From the NCBI GenBank assembly GCA_000827265.1, contig KN834782.1, forward strand, positions 239,529-292,343: a stretch of DNA of 52,815 nt, written 5' to 3'. The notes under the pieces were generated by a model, which was given only the letters and a program-made list of their open reading frames with translations, did no database searches and was not told the DNA's origin. Origin of the DNA: Collybiopsis luxurians FD-317 M1. Taxonomy: Eukaryota > Basidiomycota > Agaricomycetes > Agaricales > Omphalotaceae. Positions 11,360 to 22,943 of this stretch are shown here, piece by piece; position 1 is the first letter of the stretch, and the number at the start of each line of letters is the position of its first letter. The position numbers and the translations under genes are program-made.

Positions 11360-12289
11360 TGTTAACTTGAACTTCACTAAGAACTTGCTTTATGATTCTT
11401 AGTGGCGAATAAAAAGGCTCAATATGAGCTGAACATAATATATCACTGATTTTATGTCACTATTAGCTGTTATGTACAAGGCTAGGCCAACAAAATCAAA
11501 GATTTTTGCACCGATTTGCTGGGTTCCCATGGCCAAATACCAATGCTATAGCCAGTCTGGTGGTTTGTTTCTCTTCAATGGCCTGTTTGGTGCCTTTCTT
11601 GCCCATGGTAAATGCAAAGTGCAAAACCCTCAAATCTAAAGAGGTAGCTGGAATTGTTACTAATGCAGCACCAGTAATCAGTAACATGCTGCTCTTCTAT
11701 CTTGCTGTGAAGACCAAATGGGAACCTTGGGTACATTATATGGCAGCAGCAGCTAGCATACAAAAGGAACACATTTATACCCCCACAAGTAAGTCATTTG
11801 TAGTTGCTATTCAAAGCCTTTGCATTTTGCAGAATATTTTGCTGTTTGTGATTTCAAAATCAGCAAATGAGATTATGCCAATATAAATACCTGATATAAG
11901 ATAAGCCACATGATTGCCTATTATAAAATACACACTAACTACTGTAGATGCAGTATGCCTGGTACAACATTGGGGCTTATAAACATTCAGGTGGACACTG
12001 TACTTGTACTATATCCCAATTTGGGTATCAATGATAGGGGACAGGTACAGGACAGTTATGGCCATATTTCCTGAACTAAGGAATTTCTTGGGCAGTTGTA
12101 CCTGTGCCATATCCCAATTTGAATCAAATATTTTGTATAAGTACGAGCGATTTGTAAAAATTACAACTGATCTTTCTTACAGCAATACCCAGATGCAGGA
12201 CAGTTTAAAGCCTTGATGTTGATAATAATAGTCACTCACTGGCGTAGTGACTGCGTGGACTGAGCTTTGGCACCTGCGCCAGGATTGGT
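11360..12289. other. Right flank of the transposon, gene unclear
   Basis: Short frames on both strands at 11496-11890 may be remnants. The minus-strand one begins MGKKGTKQAIEEKQTTRLAI with an ATG in good context, but no family was recognised. The sequence from 11890 is AT-rich, with a repeated phrase (TGTACYTGTRCTATATCCCA) at about 11998 and 12096. Confidence 0.35.
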
Positions 12290-12855
12290 GAGTTGACGAC
12301 AAGTTAACAAGTTAGCGGAGTTTGAATTTCAAACTCCGCTAACTTTAACAAAATGTGAGCATTAATTTACCTTTTAGATCGAAAATTTCAGCAGTAATAG
12401 CACAATACCTGGCCAAAAATTAGCCGGAATTACAGAAAACACTTTTGAAAGACCTTAATATATACAAAATTTGATGTTGTTATGCTTTCTAATGACTATA
12501 GTAAAAGCAGTCCCTGTGAGTGCTGAGTGATAGGCACAACAATAGTTCAGCTTAAGCCGTGTCTAGTGCCAGTCAAAGAATAATCAGCCTCAATGACACT
12601 TTGTGAAATCATTTACTGTAGTGGCAATAATAAATCATCATAATATTGTCACACTAGTAGACACACAGTACTTTAGTTATTGCAATATGTTCATTTTAGA
12701 GCTGAAAAAGTATTAAGATTAGTACCTGGCAGAATATATTTTGGCAAGCTCAACAAGTTACTTTGTTCATGCAAAGTAACTTAAGTTAACTTAAGTTACT
12801 TTTGTAAGGCCAAGTTAGCGGAGTTTGAAATTGACAAGTAACTTTGTCAGTCACC
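12290..12855. mobile_element. Small MITE-like element with GTTACTT-rich inverted ends
   Basis: The left end (TGACGACAAGTTAACAAGTT then AGCGGAGTTTGAATTTC) and the reverse complement of the right end (CTGACAAAGTTACTTGTC then AATTTCAAACTCCGCTAAC) share a TTTCAAACTCCGCTAACTT block. The left end also contains that block as a palindrome. No coding capacity is seen inside. A related right end occurs at 42565-42625. The AAGTTACTT motif is shared with the subterminal arrays of the 10.8 kb element, which hints at cross-mobilisation. Confidence 0.6.
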
Positions 12856-13869
12856 GTGCAAATCGAGCAGCTGGTTGAGAATGAAATGTTGAGAAGACTC
12901 ACCATTATGTGAACCAACATATGAGATGTAACTGCTCCGCCCATGCTACGGAGCATTTGATACTTTTCTTCATCATTGATCAATGGCTGGAAGCACCGGC
13001 AGCAAGGGGAAGGACAGGTATCAGCTCGGTTTTGGTACAGGCTAGACCTTGCATCCCTGATACTGAGAAACGTAGCGCAAGAGTCACATCTGGCCTTGGA
13101 TAAACAATGATGGGTTCTTTGTCTCCGATTTCTTTGCCTTCGTCCACTTCCCCTCATTACCTTACTCATCCACACTATCATCGCCAACCTGGCCAACCTT
13201 CGTCGTGTCTTCGTGCTCCTCCCCTACTCCAATCTCCAATGTCAATGTCCATTGCGAATGCAAATAAGCTTGATGTAACAGAGAGCGCAAGCGAGTATAC
13301 AAGGGAGAGTTCTAAAGGGCTCCTCTAAGCAGAAGAAGTGGGTGGGATGGCGAGTATATGGTTGGTAGTGATTAGAAGCAATAGGGATAGTATGGATTAG
13401 TACTACTTTCTTTCCGACGTACTTTCTTTTCAATGTACGCGCTGATGCTTGACGAGGAAAGACTTGAGGTTGGTTGAGCTGGAACGTTCAAGTTGAAGGG
13501 TTCGTGGGTCAGTCGAATATACAAGAATTTATCAAGAAATAGCTCACCGTGAAGAAGAAAAGCTCCAGAAGGATTAAGAATACATTCTGTCTCGAATTTA
13601 TATCAAACAGACAGCGGGAGGATGTTTATAGGGCTGTAGTAGCAGAATCTGTTCATTGGAATTCGCTCTGAACGCGTGCCAACTCGAGTAGTACTTTCTC
13701 ACGCACCAGGCGTCTGCAAATGCAATGGACTGCCGACTATCCCTTAGGCATCCACGTTCAATCCAGGCTACATAGAAGCATTGCTCGCTCTGAACTGTTG
13801 AAGCGGAAACAGGGAGCAACCACTGCAAGCAGGACTCCGCCGAGATCTTGAAGAAGAACTTACTAGTAC
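12856..13869. other. CpG-rich block with possible minus-strand exons, gene not identified
   Basis: Here base composition changes abruptly, and CpG becomes common. A minus-strand segment reading INDEEKYQMLRSMGGAVTSH followed by MLVHIM and a GTGAGT donor (12890-12990) looks like an exon. An adjacent frame-shifted segment (RPDVTLALRFSVSGMQGLAC) at 13010-13100 could be a preceding exon. I do not recognise the protein. The rest, to 13869, shows no supported gene. Confidence 0.3.
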
Positions 13870-15240
13870 GATTAATCGTCGACGTCTGACCGATAAAACT
13901 CCTTTTGGCCTCGCTAGAGGTTTTCGGAGCTGGGATTTGGGTGGGAACCGAGTAGAAAAAATAGGAAAAAGGAAAGAAACGTATTTGAATTATGAAAAAC
14001 AGGGTTTGGTACGTCTTGTTCTCTACTACAACTATGTAGAGAGAACGACTGATTATACATTATGTCAGGTATAGTTTTTCTACAAAATCACATCAAACTA
14101 CGAACAACTCCAATGCCGTCTATATTCTGTCGCTCAGAGTCTAATCTCAACTCGTCTCTGCCCCAGCTTCTATTCCTCCTACAGACGCTTCAGGGCAGTT
14201 TCTCAATACTCTCGTTCCTCCTACACCGCCTTCCTCTAGCTCCCACTCTGCTATCCTCTTACCCATACCTCATCCTCGGCCTCAACGACCTCCAACACCT
14301 CTTCTCCCTCGTCTCTTCCCATCTCGACGTCGAAACTCCCTTCGTCTTCAACTCTGACGCGCTCGATCTCGACGCTGCCAGGGTACCACCCACCTCGGTG
14401 GAAGCAGTGGGGGTGGTAGTCCCATCAACTTTACTTTGACGAAGAAACCCGTTTCGCTGGCCCACACGAACTACGCATGGTCCTCAGCTGGGCCCTCGTC
14501 CGCGTCTTCTGCATTGACACTCTCGCTCAAGATCCAGCAATAATTCGTCTCTGCCTCAGCTTCCGCTCAGCGCCATACTTCCTATGGACGCTTCCGGCCA
14601 TCTTGCCGATACCATAGTTCCCCAACCCCACCTTCCTCTTCTGTTTCATCCTGTGGTATTTCCGCAGAGGTGCGGGCGGGTCCTACGGCTTCCTATCCCC
14701 CTACCCAAACCTCATCCACGGCCTCATCCACCCTGACTCGCCCAACCTCGGTGCAGGTAGAGTCCTGCAGATTGATCGATAAATATGTCCGAAGTCTGAG
14801 TACAAGAATAGTATGGTTGCAGGGAGCGGTGGTAGAGACAAGGCAATCAATATTGACGAACTAAAAATGCTCATCCTCTAGGCTCTCATTCAGATCGATA
14901 TGCATCCTCGTTCCCTACCTCCCCCATCTCAACTGGGCGAAACAGGAATTTCCGCTCATACTCCCCTGCCCATTTTTCCCACCTCATCGAGGTATGGTCA
15001 ACGTATGTCGAGTACGAGAGCATAACAAAAGTGACGGAGGCGCGGGGGCTGGTGGAACTGTTTGTACGGCACGGTTGATCGCGCATAGTGCGAAATCCAG
15101 TATCAAACCTGTTAGTTTTGCATCAGCTCTTTGGTCCGCCCTGTTCGGTCTGGGTCCACTCGAAAAGGCTCCTTCGACCCCGTCAGGGGGCGGCTTCGAC
15201 CTTGGATGGGAAGATGCCCCCTCGGTGTTCTGATTCAAAC
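13870..15240 (+). repeat. Left arm of a long inverted duplication (partner 19704-21370)
   Basis: Matches the reverse complement of 19704-21370, starting in the upstream region (CGTCGACGTCTGAC, GGGTGGGAAYCGAGTAGAAA, TTGGTACGTCTTGTTCT) and running through the N-terminal domain of an Msb1-like gene. Both arms carry two successive partial copies of the domain, so the internal duplication came before the inverted duplication. The spacer is about 4.5 kb. Confidence 0.8.
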
Positions 15241-18200
15241 TGCAAGATATACCACCTGGAATGGAACTATGCTCGCCCCCTTCGCTCCTGCCTCTCTATC
15301 CTTTTCTACATCCTCAACTTCATCCTACCGACCCTCCTACTCATTCACCCTATCCACACCAGCCCGCTCAACCTCCGCCATGTCTCCGTACTCGTATACC
15401 AACGCCAACCACCCGTTGTCGACTTCACCGTCGAGTTCGTCCACCGTTATACTATTCACGTCAACCCCCCAATGTTGACCCACCACGAGCAGGTTTAAAA
15501 CCATAACTGACGCTCAGCGGGGTCTATTCGAAACCTCCGGATTCTGCTCATCTTCATTGCCATCGTCGCCTTGATTTGATGGAGCGCGCGATGAAGACTA
15601 GGACGGAGAGGGAGGTGGTAGGACTAATACGGATACTATGAATTGAGGAGCATAGAGCATCAGACAGGGATTGGGTGAGCATCGCTACTGGGGGCTGCGG
15701 CCACGGATACGACGTATGAGGGGTCGTTTGCAAGATTCAGTTCGGGGCGGGGGGTGGTGGTAAAACTGGGTATGTTGGTGTGGATAAGAAACGGTTTACA
15801 CGGGGTTAAACGCTGCGTTACAGTTTGATTTTGAGGGTTGGGGTTGTTGGAGTTGGTTTATGGATAAGTCAGGGCAGAGGTTGAAGAGAATGGAGAAGGT
15901 TAGTCCGCTGAGTTCGATAAGTGGGGTGAACTGACCTGTATACTTTAGCCACTACCGCCATTCACGTGGTCCACAGCGCCTGTCCTAACCTTGGAGACGA
16001 TTATCGATGTGGCATTTTTGGATGTGCAGGTTGATTTGGTCAGTTAAGATTTTGCGAGTGGGACGGTGAACTTGGATATGTTTGAGAGTCAAGTGGGGAT
16101 GTATGGGCGAGCCTTCTGAAGGTCCACGTTTGCGTTTGGTCTTGTTGAGCTTTACTGCGGATGCGTCGTCGTCTGACTTGTTGACGAAGCTGGAGATATT
16201 GGATGAATGGAGCTGTTTAGGAACATTGTTCTGCTGGCTGAGCGTGGGCGGCGTTCTGACGTTCTGCTCCTGCTACGGATCATTCATTCCCTCTTTCGCT
16301 TCCTTCTTTTTTCCCTTCGCACGCATCCTTGACGCTCTGCATTTTTTCCCCTTCGATTCATATCATAACCAGCGCTAACGCATATGGTTTTTTTCCTGCT
16401 TTTTAAATCCTCCAAATCCCAATGATTCTCAATTCATCCCATACCGAATGCCTATCGATGTAGTGCCGAGCTAGATCCAAATACGAACGTTTCCTGGATG
16501 GCTTTCAGTCGCATGATCAGCCGAGATGATGGAGATTTCCGGGATTCCGGTGAGACGGCGAGGTGGAACAGTGAATTGTTCAAAGAGTGTAATTGGGTTT
16601 CGGTGGGTACGCTGGCCCATCTTTCTTTTCATTTGAACCCTTTGCTGAAGCGCCATTCCTCTTGCATAGGTCGAATTCAAAGCCCTACCAAAAAACTCCT
16701 CACCTACCATATCCTCCCATGTCCCGTCAAATGATCCACGCACGCCGACTTCATTACTGTTATTTGAGGACATGTCCCAAGAGAGTATTGTGCCCAGCTT
16801 GGACATCAGCTAGCTGGGATTCATGATCCTCAATCCCTCTCCGGGCTCTGCCTAATCCTCCTCAACCTCCGTCTCCCTCCATCCTCCGCCGGTGGGCGCG
16901 TCAGACTCGGATCCTTCTCCTTCACTCGGTCATTCTGATGCAGTGTCTACTGTGAGTCTCGTCGATACTGGATGGGGGAAGAAGGAAAGTTCCAGGAGGC
17001 GAAGAGTAAGAAGGATAAAGCGGGGGGTGGAGGAGGGGAGGAGGGAGTATCTTTCCGGGGAGTACGAGGACTTTGACGATGGCGAGTACGCCTACGCCTT
17101 ACCGAGGAACGGGTGGTCTGGGACGCTGACGCCGTATTCGAGGCAGAATTATGGTGATGGGTGAGTGGGTTAACTGGTTGGTTGGTAAACTGACATACTG
17201 ACTGACTCTTGCTAGTGCGACTTCCTCAACGACCGTCGGACGAACGATATCTCGTTGTCTGACTCTGTCCACAAGAGGTAAAAAAAAAATGGACTTTGAT
17301 AGCATACTCCGGAATGAGGACTGTAAAACAAAGGTCATCACGCTCAAAGGGACACTGCAACGATGGACGCTCATGGATGCGGAATGAGCGATGTGGATGC
17401 TGGGCTGACAGATGATGAGAACAAGGAGGATAGGAAGTATAATGTGCATAGTAGGGCGACGGCGACACAAGATGGGTTGCCGGAGGGTGCGATGCCGCCG
17501 AGGATACCTTGTTCCGATGGGTCGCATTTCCAGCTGCAGCCGCAGCCTCCGGCTTCTGCTGGGCATGAACATACAAATAGTGAAACTGCTGCTGTTGCTG
17601 CTCCGGTACCTTCCCCCACTACGCCCTTGACGAAATGCGGAGCCAACATCTTCCGTCTTACCACACCGGGGATGTCTTCTTCCTCACCGCCTACTTCGAA
17701 TTAGCACCAGCCGTCCGCGAAGCCCAAAGGTCCAAAGGCGCCTACCAATCGAGGTCGTCGTCACTCGAAGCAGAATCTTGTTCTGGTTGAGTATATTACG
17801 GTCGAGTCAGAGGTGCGCTTGACGAGTGGCGGAGAGACAGAGGAGAGTGATTTGTTCAAAGCTGATGGAGTTGCTGAAGGAGGTGAAGGGGGTGACGTTC
17901 CATCTGAAGGTGATGAATTCATCGAAGAAGCTGCTCGGGCGGCTCGATTGGCTGAACGGGAAAGGTTAAGTCTGAGAGGAGAGGAGAGGAGGGGGGAAGA
18001 GCTTTAGTCTTGGACTTGGTGATGGCGGATCGAAAGGTGGAGACAATGTTGATGACCATACGTGGGTCGATATGGTCGTTCCGTCTGTGGGCGGCGGAAG
18101 TAGCTGGAGGGGGGAAAGGGGAGGGAACCTCGGGATCAGGATAAGGCATCGCAAGAGGTCGCGAGGGTGTTGAATGTTGTGAGGGGCAGACGGCCGTACG

Positions 18201-18700
18201 GGTTGGATGATGAGAGCGATTTCAAGGATGGACGACATGCACCAGCCAAGAAGCTCAGGGGTCCCGATTATTTCTACGACATCGAGGTGCAGACTGTGCA
18301 CAGGAAGAGCCTCGTTCATCCTGAAAACGAATACCATGATCTTCGCCCCGAAAACGGGAATAGATATCTTGATTATGAGGAAGAACCCGAGGACAAGCCT
18401 GTCATACCCAAGCAGCGCTTGGGATACTTTGATCTTCACCCTGAGAGACGACCGGCCTCGCTGGAGATTTTGAAACAGCCGAGTCTGAGGATCATTATGG
18501 AGATGATGATGAAGATCCTCGGGCACGGTATGCGTACAGTTCAGACGACGAGCACGAGCACGAAGAAGGTATCAAGGGACCTCGACAAGCTTTATGCCGC
18601 CAAGGTACAACCGCCAAAAGAGCGGGAGAGAGACAAGTCGTCCAGGTGCAAGTCTTACTCGTCATTCAGTCCCTGTCTTGTGTTAATGATCTTTCTTATG
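14113..18700 (+). pseudogene. Msb1/Mug8-domain (RhoGAP-like) protein, full-length but broken
   Basis: Remnant of a fungal protein with the Msb1/Mug8 domain, a RhoGAP-like module linked in yeasts to polarity and cell-wall signalling. The start MPSIFCRSESNLNSSLPQ is like the intact-looking start at 21107. Next come LILGLNDLQHLFSLVSSHLD and ETPFVFNSDALDLD (14270-14370), a duplicated partial unit (14525-14800), and a segment with RLIAHSAKSS near 15080. Further on, ELFKECNWVS joins across a GTGGGT...TAG intron to VEFKALPKNSSPTIS and SNDPRTPTSLLLFEDMSQES (16560-16790), a signature of the family. A charged C-terminal tail follows to about 18700. The domain is interrupted by deletions, frameshifts and stops, so it is a pseudogene despite high CpG content. 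Residual exons may still be transcribed. Confidence 0.7.
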
Positions 18701-19703
18701 TAGGTCTGAATTTCTTTAAAAATATGGCACATTTTCTTTCCAGAAATATTCATAGTTTTCTTTTTTATGGATTGCCCCCTTCTCGATATGCTAGATTCTG
18801 TAACGATGTAGCTCCTCACTTCTTTCTCATCCTTTTATATGCATTCCCATCTCTCGCTCGCTCATTTTGGTCTATCTAGTTACATGACTGCTCTCGCTGT
18901 CGACATCGCAGTGGTCTCGTCCACTCGTTTCCTTCTTCATTTTTGGAAACCTTTCGCTCAATTTTTATGATTCATTGAGCAAATGATACCCGTGCTAAAT
19001 TCCAATGTGTTTTGCAACTTATCTACTTTCAACCACGCAGTTGCATTCACTGCTTTCTTTTCATAGTTAAATTTCGGCAAACAAATACACCTCTATTTTA
19101 AGGTATGTTAAACCGATCGTGGAGCGGTGTGAGGAGTTCTGTGGAGCTTGAATCTATTTGAGGTTGCGCTATCATTCGCTGTACATTCGACATCCATATT
19201 CGTTGTCTACAACAGTTATATATCATTCAAGAGTATCGAATGAATTATTCTAGCCCTACAAGTCTTATCCACAATGAGTGCCCGAGCTGCCAGGTAGATG
19301 CCGAAAGAGGGGTAATTTTTGATGTGAATGAGGTCACTCTGTTATACGACATTTTCCTTAGATTCTGAGACAGGGAATTTTTACAACATTCTGAAAATAT
19401 TCAGAGACTCTTTAACATATTTGGAGCATTTTGTTCACCAGAGCCTTTGGCCAAAACTCAGATTCTGCACCAATATTGCCGAGATATTGATCTGTTATAT
19501 AAAACGCTGGTCTTTGACTGTATCAGTGGTATCAAATTCGTGCGTCGTAACGATTTAAATGGCGTGAGCATAAAAAAGGTTTTGCTTCTGGGTTAAGTTA
19601 CACATTTACTCTCTTCAATTTCTGCTGCTACTTCCATCACAATCCCTTGGGACTGCCTTGCTACCAATTCTCTATCCAAACTACTTGACCCCTTTTCTCG
19701 CTG
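18701..19703. other. Inverted-duplication spacer, no gene
   Basis: AT content rises and CpG falls from about 18700. No coding frame is supported. It sits between the 3' end of the plus-strand Msb1-like pseudogene and the truncated end of the minus-strand copy. Confidence 0.4.
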
Positions 19704-21107
19704 TCATACGCCTATTAAACAAGGTAGAGAGAATCGGGGTGATGAGTCTATTCGCAAGAAAATTCCGGAACTGCTGATTCCGTCATTGAAGTGTTCAAGA
19801 TTACAGCATGTGAAGAACGACGACACCATATCACAGGTGCACCGGCACCGGTAGAGGACGGAGACGGGGAGGAAGGAGCCATTTTGAGCGGGCCCAGACA
19901 AGAGAGCAGTGGACCAAAAGCAGTGGACCAAAGAGCGAATTGAGACTGGGAGGTGTGATACCTGATTTCGCAGTGTCCAGTCAGTCTTGCGAGAACCCCG
20001 AACAGCTCTACCACCATCCCTTGCAAGGCTCCGGCAACACCTCCCTGTATCTATCCACCTCTCACCTCTCCCTCCTCAACTCCCCCGTCTCTGTTGTTGT
20101 CGTCACGCTCTCGTACTCAATATACGTCGACTTCATCTTGAGGAGCGTGGGGAAATGGGTGGGGGGGCAGGATGAGGATATGTTTAAGGGACTCATGTTT
20201 CGCAATGGAGTGGGTGTCGATGCGGACGATGCGGGCAAGGGCCCAGCGGAAAAGCATGCCTAGTTCGTGGGGGCCGGCGAAACGGGCTTCTCCGTCAAAG
20301 TTGATGGTACTATCATTACCGACATATTTGTCGATCAATCTGCAGGGCTCTACCTGCACCGAGGTTGGGCGAGTCAGGGTGGATGAGGCCGTGGATGAGG
20401 TTTGGGTAGGGGGATAGGAAGCCGTAGGACCCGCCCGCACCTGCTGCGGAGATACCACAGGATGAAACGGAAGAGGAAGGTGGGGTCAGGGGAACTATGG
20501 TATCGGCAAAATGGCTTGAAGCGCCTCTAGGAAGTATAGCGCTGAGTGGAAGCTGAGGCAAAGACGAGTTATTGTTGGACTTTGAGCGAGAGTGTCAATG
20601 CGGAAGAGGCGGGCGAGGGCCCAGCGGAAGAGCATGCCTAGTTCGTGGGGGCCGGCGAAACGGGCTTCTTCGTCAAAGTTGATGGTACTACTACCCCCCC
20701 CCCCCAGCTCCAGTGCTTCCGCCGAGGTGGGTGGTACCCTTTCTGGTGCTCAAACTTTGAACATATTTGTCGATGAGCCTGCGGACCCTACCTACGTCGA
20801 GGTCTAGCGCGTCAGAGTTGAAAACGAAGGGGGTTTCGACATCGAGGTGGGTGGAGACGAGGGAGACGAGGTGTTGGAGGTCGTAGAGGTCGAGGATGAG
20901 GTTTGGGTAGGGGGATAGGAAGCCGTAGTACCCGCCTGTACCTACTGCGGAGTTACCAGAGGATGAAGCGGAAGAGGAAGGCGGGGTTGGGGGAATGAGA
21001 GTGTCGACGAATTGCCCTGAAGCGTCTGTAGGGAGGATAGCGCTGAGTGGAAGCTGAGGCAGAGACGAGCTGTTATTAGACTTTGAGCGAGAGAATATAG
21101 ACGGCAT
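19704..21107 (-). pseudogene. Second Msb1/Mug8-like copy, truncated
   Basis: Opposite-strand copy of the Msb1-like N-terminal half. It starts MPSIFSRSKSNNSSSLPQLP, then DASGQFVDTLIPPTPPSSS, GGYYGFLSPYPNLILDLYDL, QHLVSLVSTHLDVETPFVFN and SDALDLDVGRVRRLIDKYVQ (20770-21107). After a frameshift at a long C run (20695-20705) come INFDEEARFAGPHELGMLFR and WALARLFRID. A second partial unit follows (20120-20560), then ARLTGHCE and FGPLLSCLGPLKMAPSS near 19880-19990, where similarity ends. Everything downstream of the first domain half is missing. The homopolymer frameshift could be a sequencing error, but the truncation is real. Domain identity is by motif recall. Confidence 0.7.
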
Positions 21108-21370
21108 TGAAATGGTTCGTAGTTTGATATGACTTTGTAGAAAAACTATACCTGGCATATTGTATAATCATCAGCTGTTCTCTCTAAACAGTTGTAGTAG
21201 AGAAGAACAAGACGTACCAAAATCTGTTTTTAATAATTCAAATGAAACCACACCGCAACGTCAAAGCAACGTTTTCTTTTCTTTTTCCTTTTTTTCTACT
21301 CGATTCCCACCCAATTCCCAACTCCGAAAAAGTCCAGTGAGGCCGCAGGTAATCGTATACGTCAGACGTC
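19704..21370 (-). repeat. Right arm of the long inverted duplication (partner 13870-15240)
   Basis: Reverse-complement match to 13870-15240, including about 240 bp upstream of the start codon. This arm is longer because it kept the GGYYGFLSPYP segment that the left arm lost. Confidence 0.8.
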
Positions 21371-22756
21371 GACGTACAAAAAGGGGAAAGCCTGTAAAAG
21401 ATGAGGGATATAGAGCGCGTCCTAGTAAGCAAAGTCACAAAAAGAAAAAAGAAAAAACCAAGTCCTCTATCAACATCCACACGTTCATATAATTACAGAC
21501 ACAAAACCCACCTTTCTCCTGTTACTTATTATCCCGCTCACCTTCCTTCCTTCTGTCTTTCCTTCACCCGCTTGTTAAATACGAAAACAAAGTAAAACTG
21601 AAAAGAAAGAAAATGTTGAGAGAGTCGACACTGCAAAGTTTCGTGTTAAGTGGACGTCTGGAATTTTTGAGTAGAGGGCGTGCACAGGTGAGAGAACGGA
21701 TGTAAGAGTATTACATAAGCCATGTGCCTATGTACAGTACAGTATCCCGGGACTTTTTGCTATGCCAACAAAGTTTACTTTTGCCGATTCACCGACGTCG
21801 ATCCTCGTCTTTTTGTCTTTTGCCAACGCCAATCTCATCTGCGCTGCGCGCAAATCTTTTTTGAAACCTACTTGAAGGGAGCTCTAGCGGAGAGTAACAT
21901 CTTCCGTTATCCATCCCATGATTCCCATCGATTCCAAAACTGATGCATGCGCTTATAACCATAACCTGTGTCATCATCATTCAACTTTACATTCATATGG
22001 ACGTCTCCATCTGTTGATTCCCTCCTAAGTGCTGTCCCCTCCGCATGCCCCCGCACTCATAATTATTCATCCACCCAGTAAAGGCGGTGATACGGTGATT
22101 CATGATGTATGAAGAACCGCCGCTCTCGTACATTCCGTCCGTAAAAGCTTCATACTACATGTCCGAGAACCCCCCTCTCTAGTTTGACTCCTTAACCTTC
22201 TCTTCCATACATACTATCTTTCAAACTTGACATTAACCTAACGAAAGAGCTTCAAACTCAAACTCAAGCTTACGTCCGGATTCCTTTTTTGAGCTCGCAT
22301 CCACTATCACATGAATCTCCTTAATGTCGGGAGGCGGTACGACCGTACCCTAAACATCCCTCCCTCCTGCTAAGTATCGTCCGCACACAACAAAATCAAA
22401 ATTGTACGCGCTTGAACCCATCCATCCAATGACGGCCGCCGACCTACATACCAGTTGACTCACTAGCGCCGAATCGGATCTCAATACTCACCCGTCTCAC
22501 TCACTGCCTTTTAGTTAGGGCCTTCCATCACTCACTCATCAACGCCCGCCCACTTCCAAGTAGGTAAAATTTAGCTACTGATGCATTTACAGTATAGCCA
22601 TAACTGCGCGCTCCCTGCCCAGCCCTCGCACACAGCCAACACCGACGCACACCTACGTACATACACGTTTCCCCTCCCTCGTCTCCAGATGGGGATCAGC
22701 ATACTCGTACTAGATTACTCCTACAAGACCGAAGCCGATAGTGGTACTTAAAGCGA
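21371..22756. other. CpG-rich, pyrimidine-rich spacer without a gene
   Basis: Composition suggests old host promoter or UTR sequence (many CTTTCC/CCTTCC tracts, frequent CpG). No frame with recognisable coding character was found on either strand. Confidence 0.4.
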
Positions 22757-22943
22757 GTAGGTAGGTAGGTAGGGCGTTTCGCTCGAGTCAGAGATGGACA
22801 TCAACACTGATCGATACTAAGTATGAAGCATGATACCTAGTAATGGTGTGCGTGCGTAGGTAGGTAGGGCGTTTCGCTCAAGCCAGAGATGGACATCAAC
22901 ACTGATCGATACTAAGTATGAAGCATGATACCTAGTAATGGTG
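22757..22943 (+). repeat. Tandem duplication, about 100-bp period
   Basis: Two near-identical copies begin GTAGGTAGGTAGGGCGTTTC and include GAGATGGACATCAACACTGA and AAGCATGATACCTAGTAATG. They differ at two or three bases (CTCGAGTCAG versus CTCAAGCCAG), so the duplication is recent. Confidence 0.9.

Noticed and set aside
17099..17704. Long overlapping frames on both strands (up to 157 residues)
   Set aside because: The minus-strand frames are shadows of the GC-richer, plus-strand Msb1-like C-terminal region; low stop density there follows from base composition.
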